Notes under the pieces: model-generated | Seen by the model: only the letters and a program-made list of their open reading frames with translations | The model's database searches: none | Told to the model about the DNA's origin: nothing | In this document: positions 11,788-24,850 of the stretch, one piece after another | Numbering within the stretch: position 1 is the first letter of the stretch | Layout of the letters: each line of letters starts with the position of its first letter | Position numbers and translations under genes: made by a program | DNA from: Ophioceras dolichostomum | Lineage: Eukaryota > Ascomycota > Sordariomycetes > Magnaporthales > Ophioceraceae | Direction: 5' to 3' | DNA length: 64,000 nucleotides | Assembly: GCA_003049485.1 (NCBI GenBank) | Contig: PYST01000089.1 | Span: forward strand, 55,509 to 119,508

Positions 11788-14021
11788 CTAATCTTCTCCG
11801 CTTGCCCTGACAGGCGACAAATGCACCTTCAGCGGCTCCAGCCTGTCCCAAATCGCGAACGTCCTCTGCCTGCTGATCCACTCCTTCTCACGGCCGCCCA
11901 TCGCGATCTCCATGTCGAACTCGAAGATGAGGCGGGCGAGGATGAGTCGCATCTCGGCATACGCTAGACTGTTTGTTTGTGTTTCGGTTTGTTCGATTTT
12001 TCCTTCTCGTCAGCATTCCATCGGTTGAATTGCCCTCTTTCGACTCCCAACCCCGAGGATGCGCATGGGGTATCTCGCTCTGTGCACTTTTGAAACACGG
12101 CGATCCCGCGCCTCTCCGTGGCCTGGCTGGCCGGCCGCATCCATTACCTGACTGCTTCACACATTCGTAGCCGCGTTTTATTATACTCGGGCACGCATAG
12201 GGGCAATTAAGGCATCAAGCTGATGTCAGGGGGGGGGGGGGGGGNNNNNNNNNNNGGGGGGGGGGGGGGGGGAGGACAAAAGACTCACTTCCTTCCGATG
12301 CAATTGCGTGGCCCGACGCTGAATGGGTTCAGGGCGTCCAGCCTGTCGCCGGCGTTGAGTGCCTCGGCGGGTGTAGCGAGGAACCTTTCCGGTCGGAACT
12401 CCCAGGGGTCGGCCCAATTATCTGCGCTATGGTTTGCGGACCACTGCGGCACCTCGACGAGCGTCTGGGGTTTGTCATCATTTTCCTCAGTCACATACGT
12501 TCCAACAAGGGGCTTGTACGTACCTATTTTGTCCCCCGAGACGGAGTCGCTCTGAGCGAGGGGTACGGAATATGTGGACTTACACCCTGCGCCACATGGT
12601 GGCCGGCAATGGTTTCGCCCGGCCCGTCCGGCACTGTTCGGACGGTCCCGGCGGTGATGGGCGGGTACAGCCGCAGCGATTCGTTGAGCACGGCAAGCAT
12701 GTACGTCAGCTTGTTCACTGACGCGAGGGTGATCTCGCGGGACGACTTGAACGACGACCGGACCTCTTCGGTGGCTCTCTTCAGCACGTCGCGGTGCATC
12801 AGCAGGAGGTACGTCGCGCCCGAGAGCGCCGTCGCCGTCGTCTCCGAGCCAGCGATGACGAGGAGCCATGCGTTGGCTGAGAGCTTTCCGATGTCGAGGC
12901 CCTTTGTCCCCACCAATTAAGAGGTTGGCGTTAGTACCTATCTTTCCCTTCTGCCTGGTCATACACGTTGACACAAAGAGGAGGATAGAGGTCATTGCTC
13001 TCACCAGTTCGTTCCGCCTCTTTATGATGCCCTCGAACAGATCGTTTCGCTCCTTTTCGATGCTCAGGCGGTGGTTGATCATCTGTCCCGCGAGCTCATG
13101 GCCGGCCTCTTTGTCTCCAAGCCAGCCCCGATGGTAGAGGACCTGCGACAGCCAGTTGAGGCCGACGTACCGGATGGCAGTGACCTTGGCACTCACGCGG
13201 ATGCCCTCCAAGATCTTCTTGATATATGGGTGGTACTCGGCCTTCTCGACGCAGCCGAACGGAAGGCCGAAGATCATCTCGCCCATGACGTCGAACGTGG
13301 TCCAGTTATACCACATGTCAAGATGCAGAGGTTCCCTCATCCCATCTTCCGTGCCGCCTGCGGCCGAAGATCTTTCCCGCAGCCGCTTGGTGAGCAAGTC
13401 GACGTACTTGACAATCATGTCTTCCTGCTCGCGCATCGAGTGTTCCGAGAAGCCGTGGGCTAGGGCTCGGCGAAGATGCCGGTGATGCTCCTGGTCCTCG
13501 TTGATGATCGAGACCGGGTTTGTGTCGACCACCCTGATGAAGTCCGCAGACTTGGGCATCTCGGCCTTGTGCGACCCGGCGCCTACGCGGTGCCCGTAGA
13601 TGTCCTTGACTGCCTGTGGGTCCGTGAACGACAGATGGCCGGGGGAGACCCGGACGACAGGGCCATATTTCTCATGCAGGGCCTGTGTGGCGAACGGCTG
13701 CTTGCCATAGTACCACCCGGCGGCGAACGGGATGGGCGAGACTCGGTTGGCGAGTGGGCCGGGGAAGTTTCGCAGAGGGTGAAAGTAGAGGTTGTACAGT
13801 ATGGTGCTGAGCTGCCATACTATGAGACCTTATATGGTGGGACTCGAGCCAAAACGTTAGTCGATGGAGCCAAGTGAAGAACAGCACAGAGCAAATCTTG
13901 GCTATGTCGATGTGAGAAAAGGGGGGGCGGGAGTCTGGGAGCTGACGGTGACAGATCCGATTCCAACATAGCCCCAATGAACCGACGATCCAGCGGCTTC
14001 GAGACTGCCGTGAAGGCCCAT
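11788..14021 (-). CDS. Cytochrome P450 monooxygenase
   Basis: Five exons: 14021-13947, 13811-13005, 12901-12584, 12464-12289, 11968-11788; 518 aa, a normal length. A short N-terminal membrane anchor (about residues 14-35) is followed by the hinge NLYFHPLRNFPGPLA. The I-helix oxygen motif AGSETT is at 311-316, ExxR is E368-R371 (NESLRLYPP), the PERF element is in exon 4, and the haem loop FSVGPRNCIG has the ligand Cys at about 455. The last exon gives LAYAEMRLILARLIFEFDMEI. The enzyme would sit in the ER membrane and need a P450 reductase. Features suggest a fungal isotrichodermin C-15 hydroxylase-like or benzoate-hydroxylase-like clan, but the substrate cannot be assigned. The last intron spans an assembly gap (see 12229-12272); the two sides still join in phase. 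Exon 1 is the least certain part. Confidence 0.9.
12229..12272. other. Poly-G run interrupted by 11 N (assembly gap)
   Basis: Sixteen G, then N at 12245-12255, then seventeen G. It lies wholly inside the last intron of the P450 gene, right after its GTGAGT donor, so the coding sequence is unaffected. The true length of the tract is unknown. Confidence 0.97.
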
Positions 14022-16280
14022 CGTTGAGTTGCCCTGGGTGCTGGACTTTTCTGCTGATGTTTCCAATGTTTAAATAGCTTGCTGTGGCGACAAGGAGGTT
14101 CAAATGATATTCGAGGGAAGTCCTCTGGCAGTACCAGATGGCAGTTCGTCGAACAAGTTCAGTATATTTCGAAGATCTACCAAGAGGCTACCACGGCATC
14201 TGTCCCTCTGTTCTTTTGTAGAAGCACTTCGGGATAGACACAAACCCGTGCCCGAATATGACGGCCGTCGGGAGACGTTCGAGCACCCGTGGCTTCCAGC
14301 CTGAGTGGGCAGTAGCAGCTATAATGATGGTAAACGGAGTGGGTTACCGAACCATCTGCCCACCGTTCCACTGCCTTGATTTGGTCCCTGTGACAGTGGA
14401 GGAGACGTGCGTATTCATGATGCGAAAGTATCCACGAATACGACTCGGGTGATGCCCTCTTCAAACCCCGAAGAGTCTCCGACTGCCTCACTGGAAGCTT
14501 GTGTCAACTGAGCTGGCTAGCTCGCGTCAGAGATTACTCTCACGGGCAGGATGATGCTTGGTATTCTTCGAATGCGAGACATCCACGTGCTTCCAGCCAC
14601 CCTCCATCAGCTGAACGACGTTCAGTAACCGTTCCGAAATCTGCTCGCGATAAAATTGCGGGCGAGCCTGTTCCTCCTGCCGTGTCCACCACGCGCTCGT
14701 GTATACTACAGACTCTGGGGGCAAGGTATGACGTGGACGTTAGCGAGGGATGCTAACTGCTCACCTCTTCGATGTATCGTCTTCGTTAGCCTGCCTGACC
14801 AGGCCTATTCCTTCATTATTACCCTGCTCCTAGCTCGGGTCGGTAGTAGAGTCCGGGGTGGATTAAAGTGCAGCGTCGCTACCGGGATACTCCTCGCGCC
14901 CGAGTGACGGTTCGAGACAAACAATCGGCGTGATTGGATGTAGGAGTCCAGGTAGCACGGCCGGCAAGAGGGGCAAGCGGAGGGAACATTCTTCCGTCCA
15001 GTCTAGTTAGGTACCTAGTCTCCGAGAGCAAGATCTGGGTTGACGTGGGAACGAGCAGTCACATGCCATCGAGTGGTGGCGAGGATGGGGGAACGAGAGG
15101 GAGTCGAAAGTACTCGGGTGTCATCAATTTGCTTCACACCTGTATGTGTCCGGGTCTCGAGTTGTGGTTTGAAGTGCACGCTTTGATTCATCTCTCCCGG
15201 ACGCATTAGCCTCGACGTCGCGGTTGGCGCGAGTCATCGATGTTGACATTGCGTGTAGAAACCCGAGGTCGCTCGAGGCGGCAAATGGGCAACCAAGTTT
15301 GGATACTAGCTGCTTCCATGTTAGTTTGAAGGATGTCATAGCTACCCGTTTGACCGATGCAGGAGACAGCAAACGTACCCGTCCATATTCGGAGAACTTT
15401 AGCTGGGTGTCATGGTTGGGTAGAGATTTCTTCGCCGTACCCGATGACAGAAAATCCGACGTCAATCCGCCCAAAATCCTAGCGGCCGACCGACGGGACA
15501 CAGGTCGGTAGAATCGGCCGCTTGGAGCCGCTTCAGGCCTTATTACCGCAAACGCCGTTAATCATCCATCAGCATGTAACTGTATTCGGAGTACCTAATT
15601 TGTGCTCTCTTGCGGTGATGAGGTCGTCTTGGGTCCCGCCACGGGTCACCGGCTTCAGGGTCCATTGAAGGCTTCCAACGTCGGCAATAGGGCTTAGCTA
15701 GCGTCCGACTGGGGTTTCGGCGTGCCCCCGCCCCCGCTAAATTCCACTTTTCACAGTAATGCCGGTAGTGGAGCAGTGTAGATCGATCGTCGCCTTGGCC
15801 AACACATGTCCTGTCAGGACTCATCCACGATAGTTTGATAGAAAGTAATATCTGTGGAGGTAGGTATCGTGGTCTTTTCTCCCAGACTTGTTTGAAGTTT
15901 GGATTGTGTTTGTCTATGTTCATTTGCTACCAGTTGGAGGCAAGTTCTCCAGCATCTCGCTCCCCTAGCCCTTTTAAGCTCGAGTCATCAGTTCCTAGCA
16001 GGCACCACTAGTTCCCAGCCTGTGGACGCGGCTTTACACACCCCCCTAACTCCATCTGTTTGAATGAACCACCTGAAAAGTGAATAATAGATAGGCAAAG
16101 CAGTGTGCCGCCTAGCAGGGCGCAAGTTTTGATGAGATCTAGAATGCTGGGTGCTGCGTTCTGCGCAGTGAGTACGAGGTACTGAAGAGTGCGCCTGATG
16201 CACTGATGAGGGCAACAACCACCTCACATAACACCAGGTCCAAAAGAAGGAACATACCAGAGCCAACGACGGTGACGCTT
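14022..16280. other. Intergenic, 2.3 kb
   Basis: This stretch lies between the P450 start and the 3' end of the small secreted protein gene. Only short random-looking frames were seen, with no domain motif, tRNA or clear repeat. The P450 promoter should lie in the left part. Confidence 0.5.
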
Positions 16281-16475
16281 TCAACCTTCAGAGCATACGC
16301 AGCCCTCCCTCTTGGCCGGATCGAAGCTTGGGAATGGCACACAAAGGTTGCCGTTGAATGTGCAATCCTCCTCGGAGGCGCCGCACTTCGTGGTTGTGCA
16401 GGGACCGGTGTACTGGCTTGCCACGGGGGCCGTGACTGCGAGAATGGCGGCAAAGAAGATGTGAAGGGGCTGCAT
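16281..16475 (-). CDS. Small secreted Cys-rich protein (64 aa)
   Basis: A single-exon frame of 64 codons. Residues 1-20 form a clear signal peptide (MQPLHIFFAAILAVTAPVAS), leaving a mature chain of about 44 residues with six cysteines (PC, KC, DC, LC, GC, CS), enough for three disulfides. The spacing (C-x4-C-x6-C-x6-C-x13-C-x-C by eye) does not match a family I can name. Fungi secrete many such proteins as antimicrobial peptides or host-directed effectors, but function here is unknown. The frame ends with TGA after CSEG. A GTATGT downstream could be a donor, so a longer spliced form is possible. Gene-poor sequence surrounds it on both sides. Confidence 0.62.
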   Translation of the reverse strand: MQPLHIFFAAILAVTAPVASQYTGPCTTTKCGASEEDCTFNGNLCVPFPSFDPAKREGCVCSEG

Positions 16476-19400
16476 GGTTTCTGCTGTTAATATCTGTAGG
16501 CTTACGTCTAGCGAATGTGATCTACAGCGTGATATCGGAGTGCGAGATGATGTCGAGAAGTCACATCGGGCACATTGAGATTCCCACCGTGAAGAGATGG
16601 GGAATTTCCAGGCAGTTATATACCGACAGAAATCTCCGATAGAGAGTTACAATGCCATGGCCTCCCTGGCTTCTTCGCCCTTTCCTTCCTGGATGAAGGC
16701 CTCACATCTGGGTCGGTCGGTCTTGGCCTTCTCAGACCAGACCGATGGTCCTTGTCGAGCAGACTGCGTCGCCAAGCCGTTTGGTCTCGCCTCACCAGTA
16801 CCTGCGGTATCAAAACTTGAGTAATTTTTTCTGTCCTTGCATATTTATCCGCTACGTTCCCCCCTCTTCTTTCCCTGGATCTTTCTCCCGTTTCTTGTAT
16901 ATAGCATCCGTGGAGATACACAAGCCTGTTTGCGGGCGAAGACAGTCCGCCTGCCGAAATCCGGGGTTTGAAAGTGCTGTGCCCCCTGGTCTCGGCCGAG
17001 TGGGTCAGGCAATCAGCGCCTGCTCTCCCGGCCGCAAAAGCCGGCAAACAGTGAGAGCGATAACAAACAAGACTTGACGGCCGGGGCGAGTGGACCGGGC
17101 CCTTCCGGGCCTCCAACTTCCCGGTCGAGCGAAACGGCCAACCCTGAAGTGGGACCTGCTTGCGAGGGCGGCGTAGTGTAAAATGCCTAAAGCGGATATC
17201 AGAAAGCCATGGAAGGATCCCGCCGTGCGTCCGCCTGTTGCCACGCCTTCTACCACCAGATCTGGCACCTTGGAGCTGAGATTGGTGTGCGGTCCGTGTG
17301 CGGGGACAGCGCGGAGGACGCGCTAGCCGAATGAGGGGTTAAATGGAGAACCGTCCTGTAAATGGATGAAGTATTATTGTGGAAGCTATGGTACGGCTCT
17401 GAGTCTGTCCACGCGATAAGAACGACTCGACAACCAAAAATACCCGTCCAATTCTGTTGGCCCATTCAAGGAGGTGGTACTTATCTTCCATCTCCTTTTC
17501 TCCGTTCCCTCCCGCTTTCCTTGCGCCTGTGCGCACTCAGCATCCCGCGAGTAATGATCAAGCAACCACTCCCTCGGTGGCGGACGGCGGTTGATGCGCT
17601 AGCCGTTGGCGTGTTCCCAAATGCTAATAGACGACATCCTCGAAGTGGGAAGAGAGGGAGTCAACCCACACACTATCGCCTATCAAGCCCAGTCTGGAAG
17701 GTGACGAGACCTGGAAGCCATCGGGCAGTTAGCAGCCAGTCAAATGCTTCTTCAGAGACTGCTATGGTCGAAGCTACGACCAGTCTTCGCCATCGCCTTC
17801 GAAGATGTGGAATCCAAGATCCCGCAGACTGCCAAAGTATGAGAGCGATGACGACAAGATGGGAGGAAGATCGATGAAACAATCAGGATGACCGGCCTAG
17901 GTGACGGCGACGCAAAACGCAGCATGCAAGACGCAAGACGCTGATGTCGTCCGTGGGGGCGGGACACCTCAGGAAGGGATGTCGTCCTTCCGGTCTGCGT
18001 GTCGATAACGGCCACCAATCGCTGATGGAGCCAATTCAGCCAAACCCGGCAATATCGCGGTATGCGGGCGCCACCATCAAACGGGCGACATGGGACACTT
18101 GGCGGAGGCGAAAAAGGTGCGCAACGCATGGCACAGCATGCGGCAGCTGCGGTACATGCACAACGGCTACCCGACCTATGCTGGATTCCGCTCGGGATGC
18201 GTTTTCCCATGTGTTGTGGCGTTCTTGGCAAAAATGGTTCGCAATCTTCTACTCCGTCGAGACCTGCCTTTCCAGAACATCCACACAGCATCAGGCCGTC
18301 GTCGCATCCTACTCGGCGGATAAAATTGTGGGCTCGCAACGAGGGGAACGGCTGATTGGGGCCGCCGTTGACGCTTAACCAGTCCGCACACGGCAGATAC
18401 CGACCTTCCCCCAACGTCCAACATCAACTTCGAAGCACAACTCCCGTCTCAGGCTCGGTCCTACCAGAAAGTCGCCAACGGCTATCTTTGCGAGCCACAC
18501 CAACACCAACGCATGGAACACATGCCTCATAATCCCCCCGTCACGGAAGCTCTGCAATATACAGCCGCATACGGCTCGAACCCAATAAATCTTCCGTCCA
18601 TCGCTTATTGCTCCCTTCATCCCAGCCTGCGATGGCGTGTGTCCGATGGGTGTTGATGGTTGATGAGAGTGACGATGACAGGTGCTCGATGATGGGCGAT
18701 ACGTGAGCATTTTTTGTTCGAGGGGGGCTTGGCCCATAGATCGGATCAGGTTCTGGGCCTTCCTCCTCCCCCTCCTCCTCCACCATTGGTTTCCTCTGAT
18801 GCTCTGACACTCCTATTAGTAACTACACAAAAACTGCTTGGAGACCTCACCTCATCCCCTCTATCAGTTCTCAATGCTGGCTCGGACCGGCGAGGGACCG
18901 AGCATTGTGCTACGGTAGCACGCCACCTTGCCAAGCTACCTAAAGATTAGGAAAAACAATGCAGCTCAGGGCACTGTCCATTGTTACCGCTCGCCAGATC
19001 ACTGCTGCTTCCTTCTTCAGATACGCCGGTTTCTGGCATCCCGTTCGCTCCCTCATAGAAAGCTGGCGCGTCGCAACATGCCATCGAATAGCAGCGCTCC
19101 CTGATATCGCTGCCCCTTCCATCTCCTAAGCCTCCCTGGCAAAGAAGTACCGACAGAGCACAGCTAGGCCGGGAATGTACCCTGCAACGCTAGAGCTCTC
19201 GGGAACAAAGAGTGCCCGAACCCCACGCCTTTCCTCGTCGGCTCCGGAGACTCGCGTCTCACTCACCTTCTGGGCTCTGAAAAGCACATCTTATCATCAA
19301 AGAACCACGTCCCGGGTGAATGGTCAGGTCAAACCCCACTATCCTTCTTGTAAAGGGCAGACGAACTCAACAAGGAAGAACAGATTGTTGCTCCTGCCAA

Positions 19401-20110
19401 CGTTATCAAGGCCACTGTGCGCCCGCACACCAGGACTAGGAGGTCTCCCACTCTCCTGGCACCATCCACCCGCAGTTTCCTCCACAAACGATCTGCACTC
19501 GCTTGTGCCGATAATCTGCAAGGACAATGGCAGCTGATTTCGCAATTCTCTAAGATGGGAAGGCGAATACCAACGCGGGGCAAACATCACTCACGAGACG
19601 CGAAGCCATTGGTCGATTCTGGCGAGAAGCTAGAGAGGACATCACATCTTCGCGTTAATGCTTTGCCTGCCTGAGGAGGAAAGGGGAGAAGAAAAGGGTG
19701 GGCACCTCATCTGGTCTATTTTCACAACCCTGGACCGCCCCCGGAGAGGAAAAGCTTTGAATGCGGACGGATGTACCCCGAGACGGGAAGCCCGCCTTTG
19801 TCCAATATCTCCTGTCCAATAAGACCGTTTTGGTGGGGATGGAACACTTTTTGCAGGAGGGGGTCTAGAACCGTTGTCGCTTCTTAAACGCGTGTTAATT
19901 ACATGTATTGCTGGGAGAGAAAAGCTCTATATATCCCGCAATGTCCCACCTCGCCGCCCTGTGTCCCCTCACCGGCAGCGTAGGACGACCTCCCCTTCTT
20001 CCCCTCATTCTCATCCCCATCTCTTGCGCAGAATTTTTGCGTCATCAGAGTTCATCCAATACCCTAGTCAAGCAGACGGTGACGGAGACTGAGCATCAAC
20101 GCCGCCCACC
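16476..20110. other. Gene-poor stretch, 3.6 kb
   Basis: This is one of the longest gene-free stretches in the window. No frame shows domain motifs, coding-like composition or splice signals linking it to another frame. There is a C/T-rich tract near 18758-18785. The right end is the promoter of the OPT gene, with a TATATAT element at about 19929-19935. A non-coding transcript cannot be excluded from sequence. Confidence 0.5.
19928..19935 (+). promoter_or_regulatory. TATA-like element upstream of OPT transporter
   Basis: The TATATAT element lies about 180 bp before the ATG at 20111, a common distance in filamentous fungi. It is an inference from position and sequence only. Confidence 0.35.
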
Positions 20111-23100
20111 ATGGCCGAAGAGATCTCGGACGAGAAGAAGGTCATCACGACCACTTACAGTCAAGGGGTCCTCGGGGGGAAGACGGACACGGAGGTATGT
20201 TGCGACTCCTGGCCGCCCCACCACTAACCTTCACCCACTCTCGGTGAGATTCTATCTGCCATGGGGCACGAAAATTGTAGTACTGACTTGAGAGCATAGT
20301 CACCCCCTCGAGGCTTCGTGGAGGAGCTGCCCAGCGACATTCTAGTCGAGAAGTACGTGCGCAGCTGCCTGATCAGTGACGGCATTCATCCTTTTAACGC
20401 GAGAAACACTTATACTTTGGCGCTCTTGCTATCCTGTGTACTACTTTATGCTGACACTTGATGCAGAGATCTCCATGTGACCGAGGACGATCTTATCGAG
20501 GCGAAGGCCCTCGCTGACCACATGTCGTTAGAGGAGGCCCAAGCTGTCAGTCACCAGCCATCCAACATGTTCACTAGCTATTCGCCGCTGTTCCAAGAAC
20601 CGCCCCAAGCTGACACCTCCTTGAGATTCCCAGCTCATGAAAAACGTGTTGAAAATCCACAACAACGACCCCAACTTCCCCTTCCCAGTGCTTGAGAAGA
20701 TCAAGGCTTTCCTCGGTGAGTGAGCCTAAGCCATGCCACCCTTCGGTAGTACTAGTAATTCATATTCTCCCTCCGGCTGTCACAATCGAGTCTCATCTAA
20801 CCTCAAAACATGAGAGGTGAAAAACTTCCAGGAGATGAGGCCATCTTCGAGAACCCCGAGGAGCACGAGGACATCATCTACGAGATGAAGCTCGAGGCGG
20901 CGCTCATCACCAACAACAGCCCCTACGCCGAGGTGCGGGCCGTGGTCGACAACCACGACGACCCCAACACGCCGGTCTCGACGATCCGCGCCTGGGTCAT
21001 CGGCCTGGGCTTCTCCATCCTGCTGGCCTTCATCAACCAGCTCTTCTCCATCCGCCAGCCCAGCATCACCGTGCTGGCCAACGTGGCGCAGCTGCTCGCC
21101 TTCCCGATCGGAAAGGCGTGGGAGCGGTGGCTGCCCGACTGGGGCTTCGCCCTGTTCGGGAGCCGCATCAGCCTCAACCCGGGCCCCTTCAACAAGAAGG
21201 AGCACATGGTCATCACCATCATGGCCAACGTCGCGTATCAACAGCCGTATACTAGCAACATCATCTGGGCCCAGTATCTGCGTGAGTTCTTATCTGGCTC
21301 TATTCGTTTCCAATGGTTTCATCCATCTTCGTCCTACGTGCTGACACGCCTCTACCATGCAGCCACCTTCTTCAACCAAAGCTACGCCGGCCAGTTCTCC
21401 TACCAGATCCTCATCGCCCTCTCCACCAACTTCATCGGCTACGGCATCGCGGGCCTCACGCGCCGCTTCCTCGTGTACCCGTCCTACTGCGTCTGGCCGG
21501 CCTCCCTCGTGACCATCGCCCTGAACGCCGCCTTCCACAGCGAGAAGAACCACTCCGTGCCGGGGCCCTTCAAGACCTCCTGGCGCATGTCCCGGCTCCG
21601 CTTCTTCCTCTGGGCTTTCGGCGCCATGTTCGTGTACTTCTGGTTCCCGCAGTTCATCTTCAACGCCCTGTCGGTCTTCTCCTGGATGTCGTGGATCGCG
21701 CCCGAGCACCGCGACCTCAACACGATCGTCGGCATGAACAACGGGCTCGGGCTCAACCCCTGGGCGACGTGGGACTGGAACACGCTGCTCTTCGACCAGA
21801 CCGATCCGCTGATGGTGCCCTTCTTCGCGACGCTGAACAAGTGCATCGGCACTTTTGTTTCCGGGATGGTCATCCTGGCCGTGTGGTACACCAACACGTG
21901 GTGGACCGGCCACCTGCCCATCAACTCGAACCGCGTGTACGACAACACGGCCTCGCGCTACAACGTGCAGCAGGCCATCGACAAGCGCGGGATCTTCGAC
22001 CCGGCCAAGTACGAGGCCTACTCGATGGCGTTCCTGTCCGCGGGGAACATCCTGGTGTACCTGTTCTTCTTCGCCATCTACCCGGCCACCATCGTGTACA
22101 TCGGCCTGTACCACCGCTACGACATCAAGATGGGCTTCGTGAGCCTGTGGAACTCGCTCAAGTGGAAGAAGAAGGGCAACGAGGAGGGCGCTGCCGGCCA
22201 GGCGGGCCAGTACCAGGATGTGCATAACCGGCTGATGGCCAAGTATTCTGAGGGTGAGCTCTTCATCATCCCCTCTCCACCACCATTTCTCTCATGATCA
22301 ACCTTGTTGTGCTGCATCGGCTAATAAGCCTCTCTCCCCTCCCCCTCTCACCCCCCTCACCTCCATTGCTCTCCCTTTCCCACCCTTTTACTCTTAAACA
22401 GTCCCTGAATGGTGGTATCTCATCTGCCTCGTCCTCGCCTGCGCGTTCGGCGTCGCCGGCATCGCCGGCTGGGAGACGTACACCACGCCCGGCGTGGTCT
22501 TCTACGGCGTCGCGCTGTGTCTTTTCTTTGTCGTCCCCGTCGGCATCGTCAAGGCCATGACGGGCATCGAGGTGACGCTCAACGTGATCGCCGAGTTCAT
22601 CGGCGGCTCGTGGGTTGCTGGCAATGCTCTGGCCATGAACTTCTTTAAGTCGTACGGATATGTGACTTGGTGAGTTTTTTTTGGATGAGCTGCTGTCTCC
22701 TACTCTCCCCTCCCTTTGGCTATTATTACGGACCATTACTAACTATTACGCGCTGCGTGCGCACCCTCACCTCACAATAGCGCCCACGCCGTCTGGTTCG
22801 CCAACGACCTGAAGCTGGCTCACTACGTCAAGATCCCTCCGCGCATCACCTTCTGGGCTCAGATGGTCGCCACGCTTGTGTCCACCTTCGTCTGCACCGG
22901 CGTGCTCAACTTCCAGATGAACCAGATCCCCGGCGTGTGCACCCCCAAAGCCCCCAACCGCTTCACCTGCCCGGGCATCAACACCTTCTTCACCGCGTCC
23001 GTGCTTTGGGGCACCATTGGTCCCAGCAAGGTCTTTGGGTGTAAGTCAGCCTTCTCTTTTCCTTTTGGTTAGCGTCTTCTCCTTTGCAATTCTTTTTGCC

Positions 23101-23572
23101 AGCAAAGCTGACCATGAAAATAGTCCACGGCCAATACGCCTGGACACTCATCGGCTTCCCCATCGGCTTTGCCCTCCCCGTCATCTTCTGGGCCGTACAG
23201 CGCAAGTGGCACAAGGCCGGGTGGCTGCGCCAGATTCACCCCGTCGCGATGCTCTACGGGTGCCTCTTCTGGGCGCCCTACAACCTCAGCTACGCCATCC
23301 CTCCTGTCCCCATCGCCTGGCTCTCGTGGATCTACCTCAAGAAGCGGTTCCTCGGCTTCTGGTCCAAGTACAACTTTGTGCTCTCCGCATCTTTCTCCTC
23401 GGCCATCGCCATCGCCGCCATCATCATCTTCTTCACCCTGCAGTGGAGCGAGGTCCAACTCGACTGGTGGGGCAACAGCGTCGTCTACCAGGGCTGCGAA
23501 GACGACGCCTGCGTGCTGTACCCGCTGGGTGAGAACGAGACGTTTGGGCCGCCTCCGGGGTCGTGGCACTGA
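20111..23572 (+). CDS. Oligopeptide transporter, OPT family
   Basis: Nine exons: 20111-20194, 20300-20352, 20467-20545, 20634-20715, 20832-21281, 21363-22253, 22402-22669, 22781-23040, 23124-23572; 871 aa, all phases close. The ATG has a good context (CACCATGG). The N-terminal 150 residues are hydrophilic; the rest is a polytopic core with many hydrophobic spans. Both OPT hallmarks are present: the NPG motif in SLNPGPFNKKEHMVITI and the KIPPR motif in HYVKIPPRITFWAQ. OPT proteins are proton-coupled plasma-membrane importers of tetra- and pentapeptides or, in some members, glutathione or metal chelates. A secreted sedolisin is encoded 12 kb away and could produce substrates. Exon 1-4 boundaries are supported by family-like text (LPSDILVEKDLHVTEDDL). 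Confidence 0.95.
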
Positions 23573-24850
23573 TCACTCAGGTTGGTTGCTTGGCAGGTGT
23601 GGGGTGACGAGTGAGGGTTGTCAGATAGCAGTGAGGGTTCGAGTTCGTAGTCGGTTGAAGCATCTATGTCGTGGTTAAGTTCCGAGTAGGCGCGGAAGTA
23701 GGAGATACCAGCTAATTCCAGTTATATTACACTTCAACACTTTTGTCAGCTTCAATTACCAACAAAGGATCGTTTCTGAGTTCTGGTTGAGGTTTTGTCT
23801 GCTTCGAAAAGTACAACCGGTAGCCGGGCTTGATGGCCACCATCCACCTTCATAAACGGCCTCGCTTGATAAGCGATTTCTCCCAAGGAAAAAGGATACT
23901 ACGACACCAAGATGGATTTATAGACTGATTTATAATCTCAGGTCGGCCGAGTCCCTAACAGGATGAACGAGGGACTATCTTTATTCTTCCAAAACTCCGC
24001 CTCTCCATTTCTATCACCGATCGGCGTTTAGAATCCAAGAAAGACACAGCAAGGTGACCGACGAGGACACGCTCCGTTCATCCTCTTAAGTTGCAGTATC
24101 TCTCCGGCTGAAACGGGCTCCGCATCGCCCCGAATTTGTCATCCAAGATCCAACAGGCATGAATACGCAATACGCTATCTTCAGGGTCAGAGTCAACAGA
24201 GAATTCGACAAGAAAAAGATTGATCCGGAGTAGAGTAAGCTTAGGTGAACAGCCGAGCAAGCTCACGCCATGCGAAACGGCGCGGCTAGTGGCAGTTAGC
24301 GTTGACAACGGCAGGCCCCATTCTAGAGATCGAGCGGGACACCCTCGGTGAAAATTTGAACTTACGGGATTCTGCATCTCCTGCGAGTTAAGATCCCGCT
24401 TTGACCGATGCTGCAGAGAGGGAGGAGCCATCATCGGATTTAAGCGTGCTCCGTGTCAGGGAGCACCAAGCTCGCAGAAAAGTTTAGGATAGGATAGCCC
24501 CTGATTCGAGACCCCCTATCGACGTCACCCCCGCCCACAGGCCGATAGCCGCAAAAGAAGGGACGAGGCTCTATTGTCAAGCTTCTGGCATTTTCTCAAC
24601 TGTTGCGGTTACATGCGTCCGTCCCCAAAATGCTCACAATGACGTACCGTCACGAATATAAAAGGGAGCCTTTCGGAGTCTGCCTGTGCTCGTCGAGAAG
24701 GTTGCATTGGGCATCTCTATCACCAACCACCTACTTAGCTCACCGATACACAACCTTCACAGCAAACTCATGAGTCTCTTCGCACTTATACCAAGCAGAA
24801 GCTAGCTCTCCTACATACCCGAGAAGACACCACAGCCAAATATCCAAAGC
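23573..24850. other. Intergenic, 1.3 kb, holds the ADH promoter
   Basis: No gene is seen. The last 200 bp carry promoter-like signals for the downstream ADH: a CRE-like TGACGTA at about 24640-24646 and the TATA box listed separately. Confidence 0.5.
24657..24664 (+). promoter_or_regulatory. TATA box of the alcohol dehydrogenase gene
   Basis: TATAAAAG, 187 bp before the ATG at 24851 and just after a CRE-like TGACGTA. The match to the canonical TATA consensus is exact. Confidence 0.6.

Noticed and set aside
21290..22227. Two frames of over 300 codons, one on each strand, overlapping the OPT gene
   Set aside because: Both overlap exon 6 of the transporter, whose NPG and KIPPR motifs and splice phases are unambiguous.
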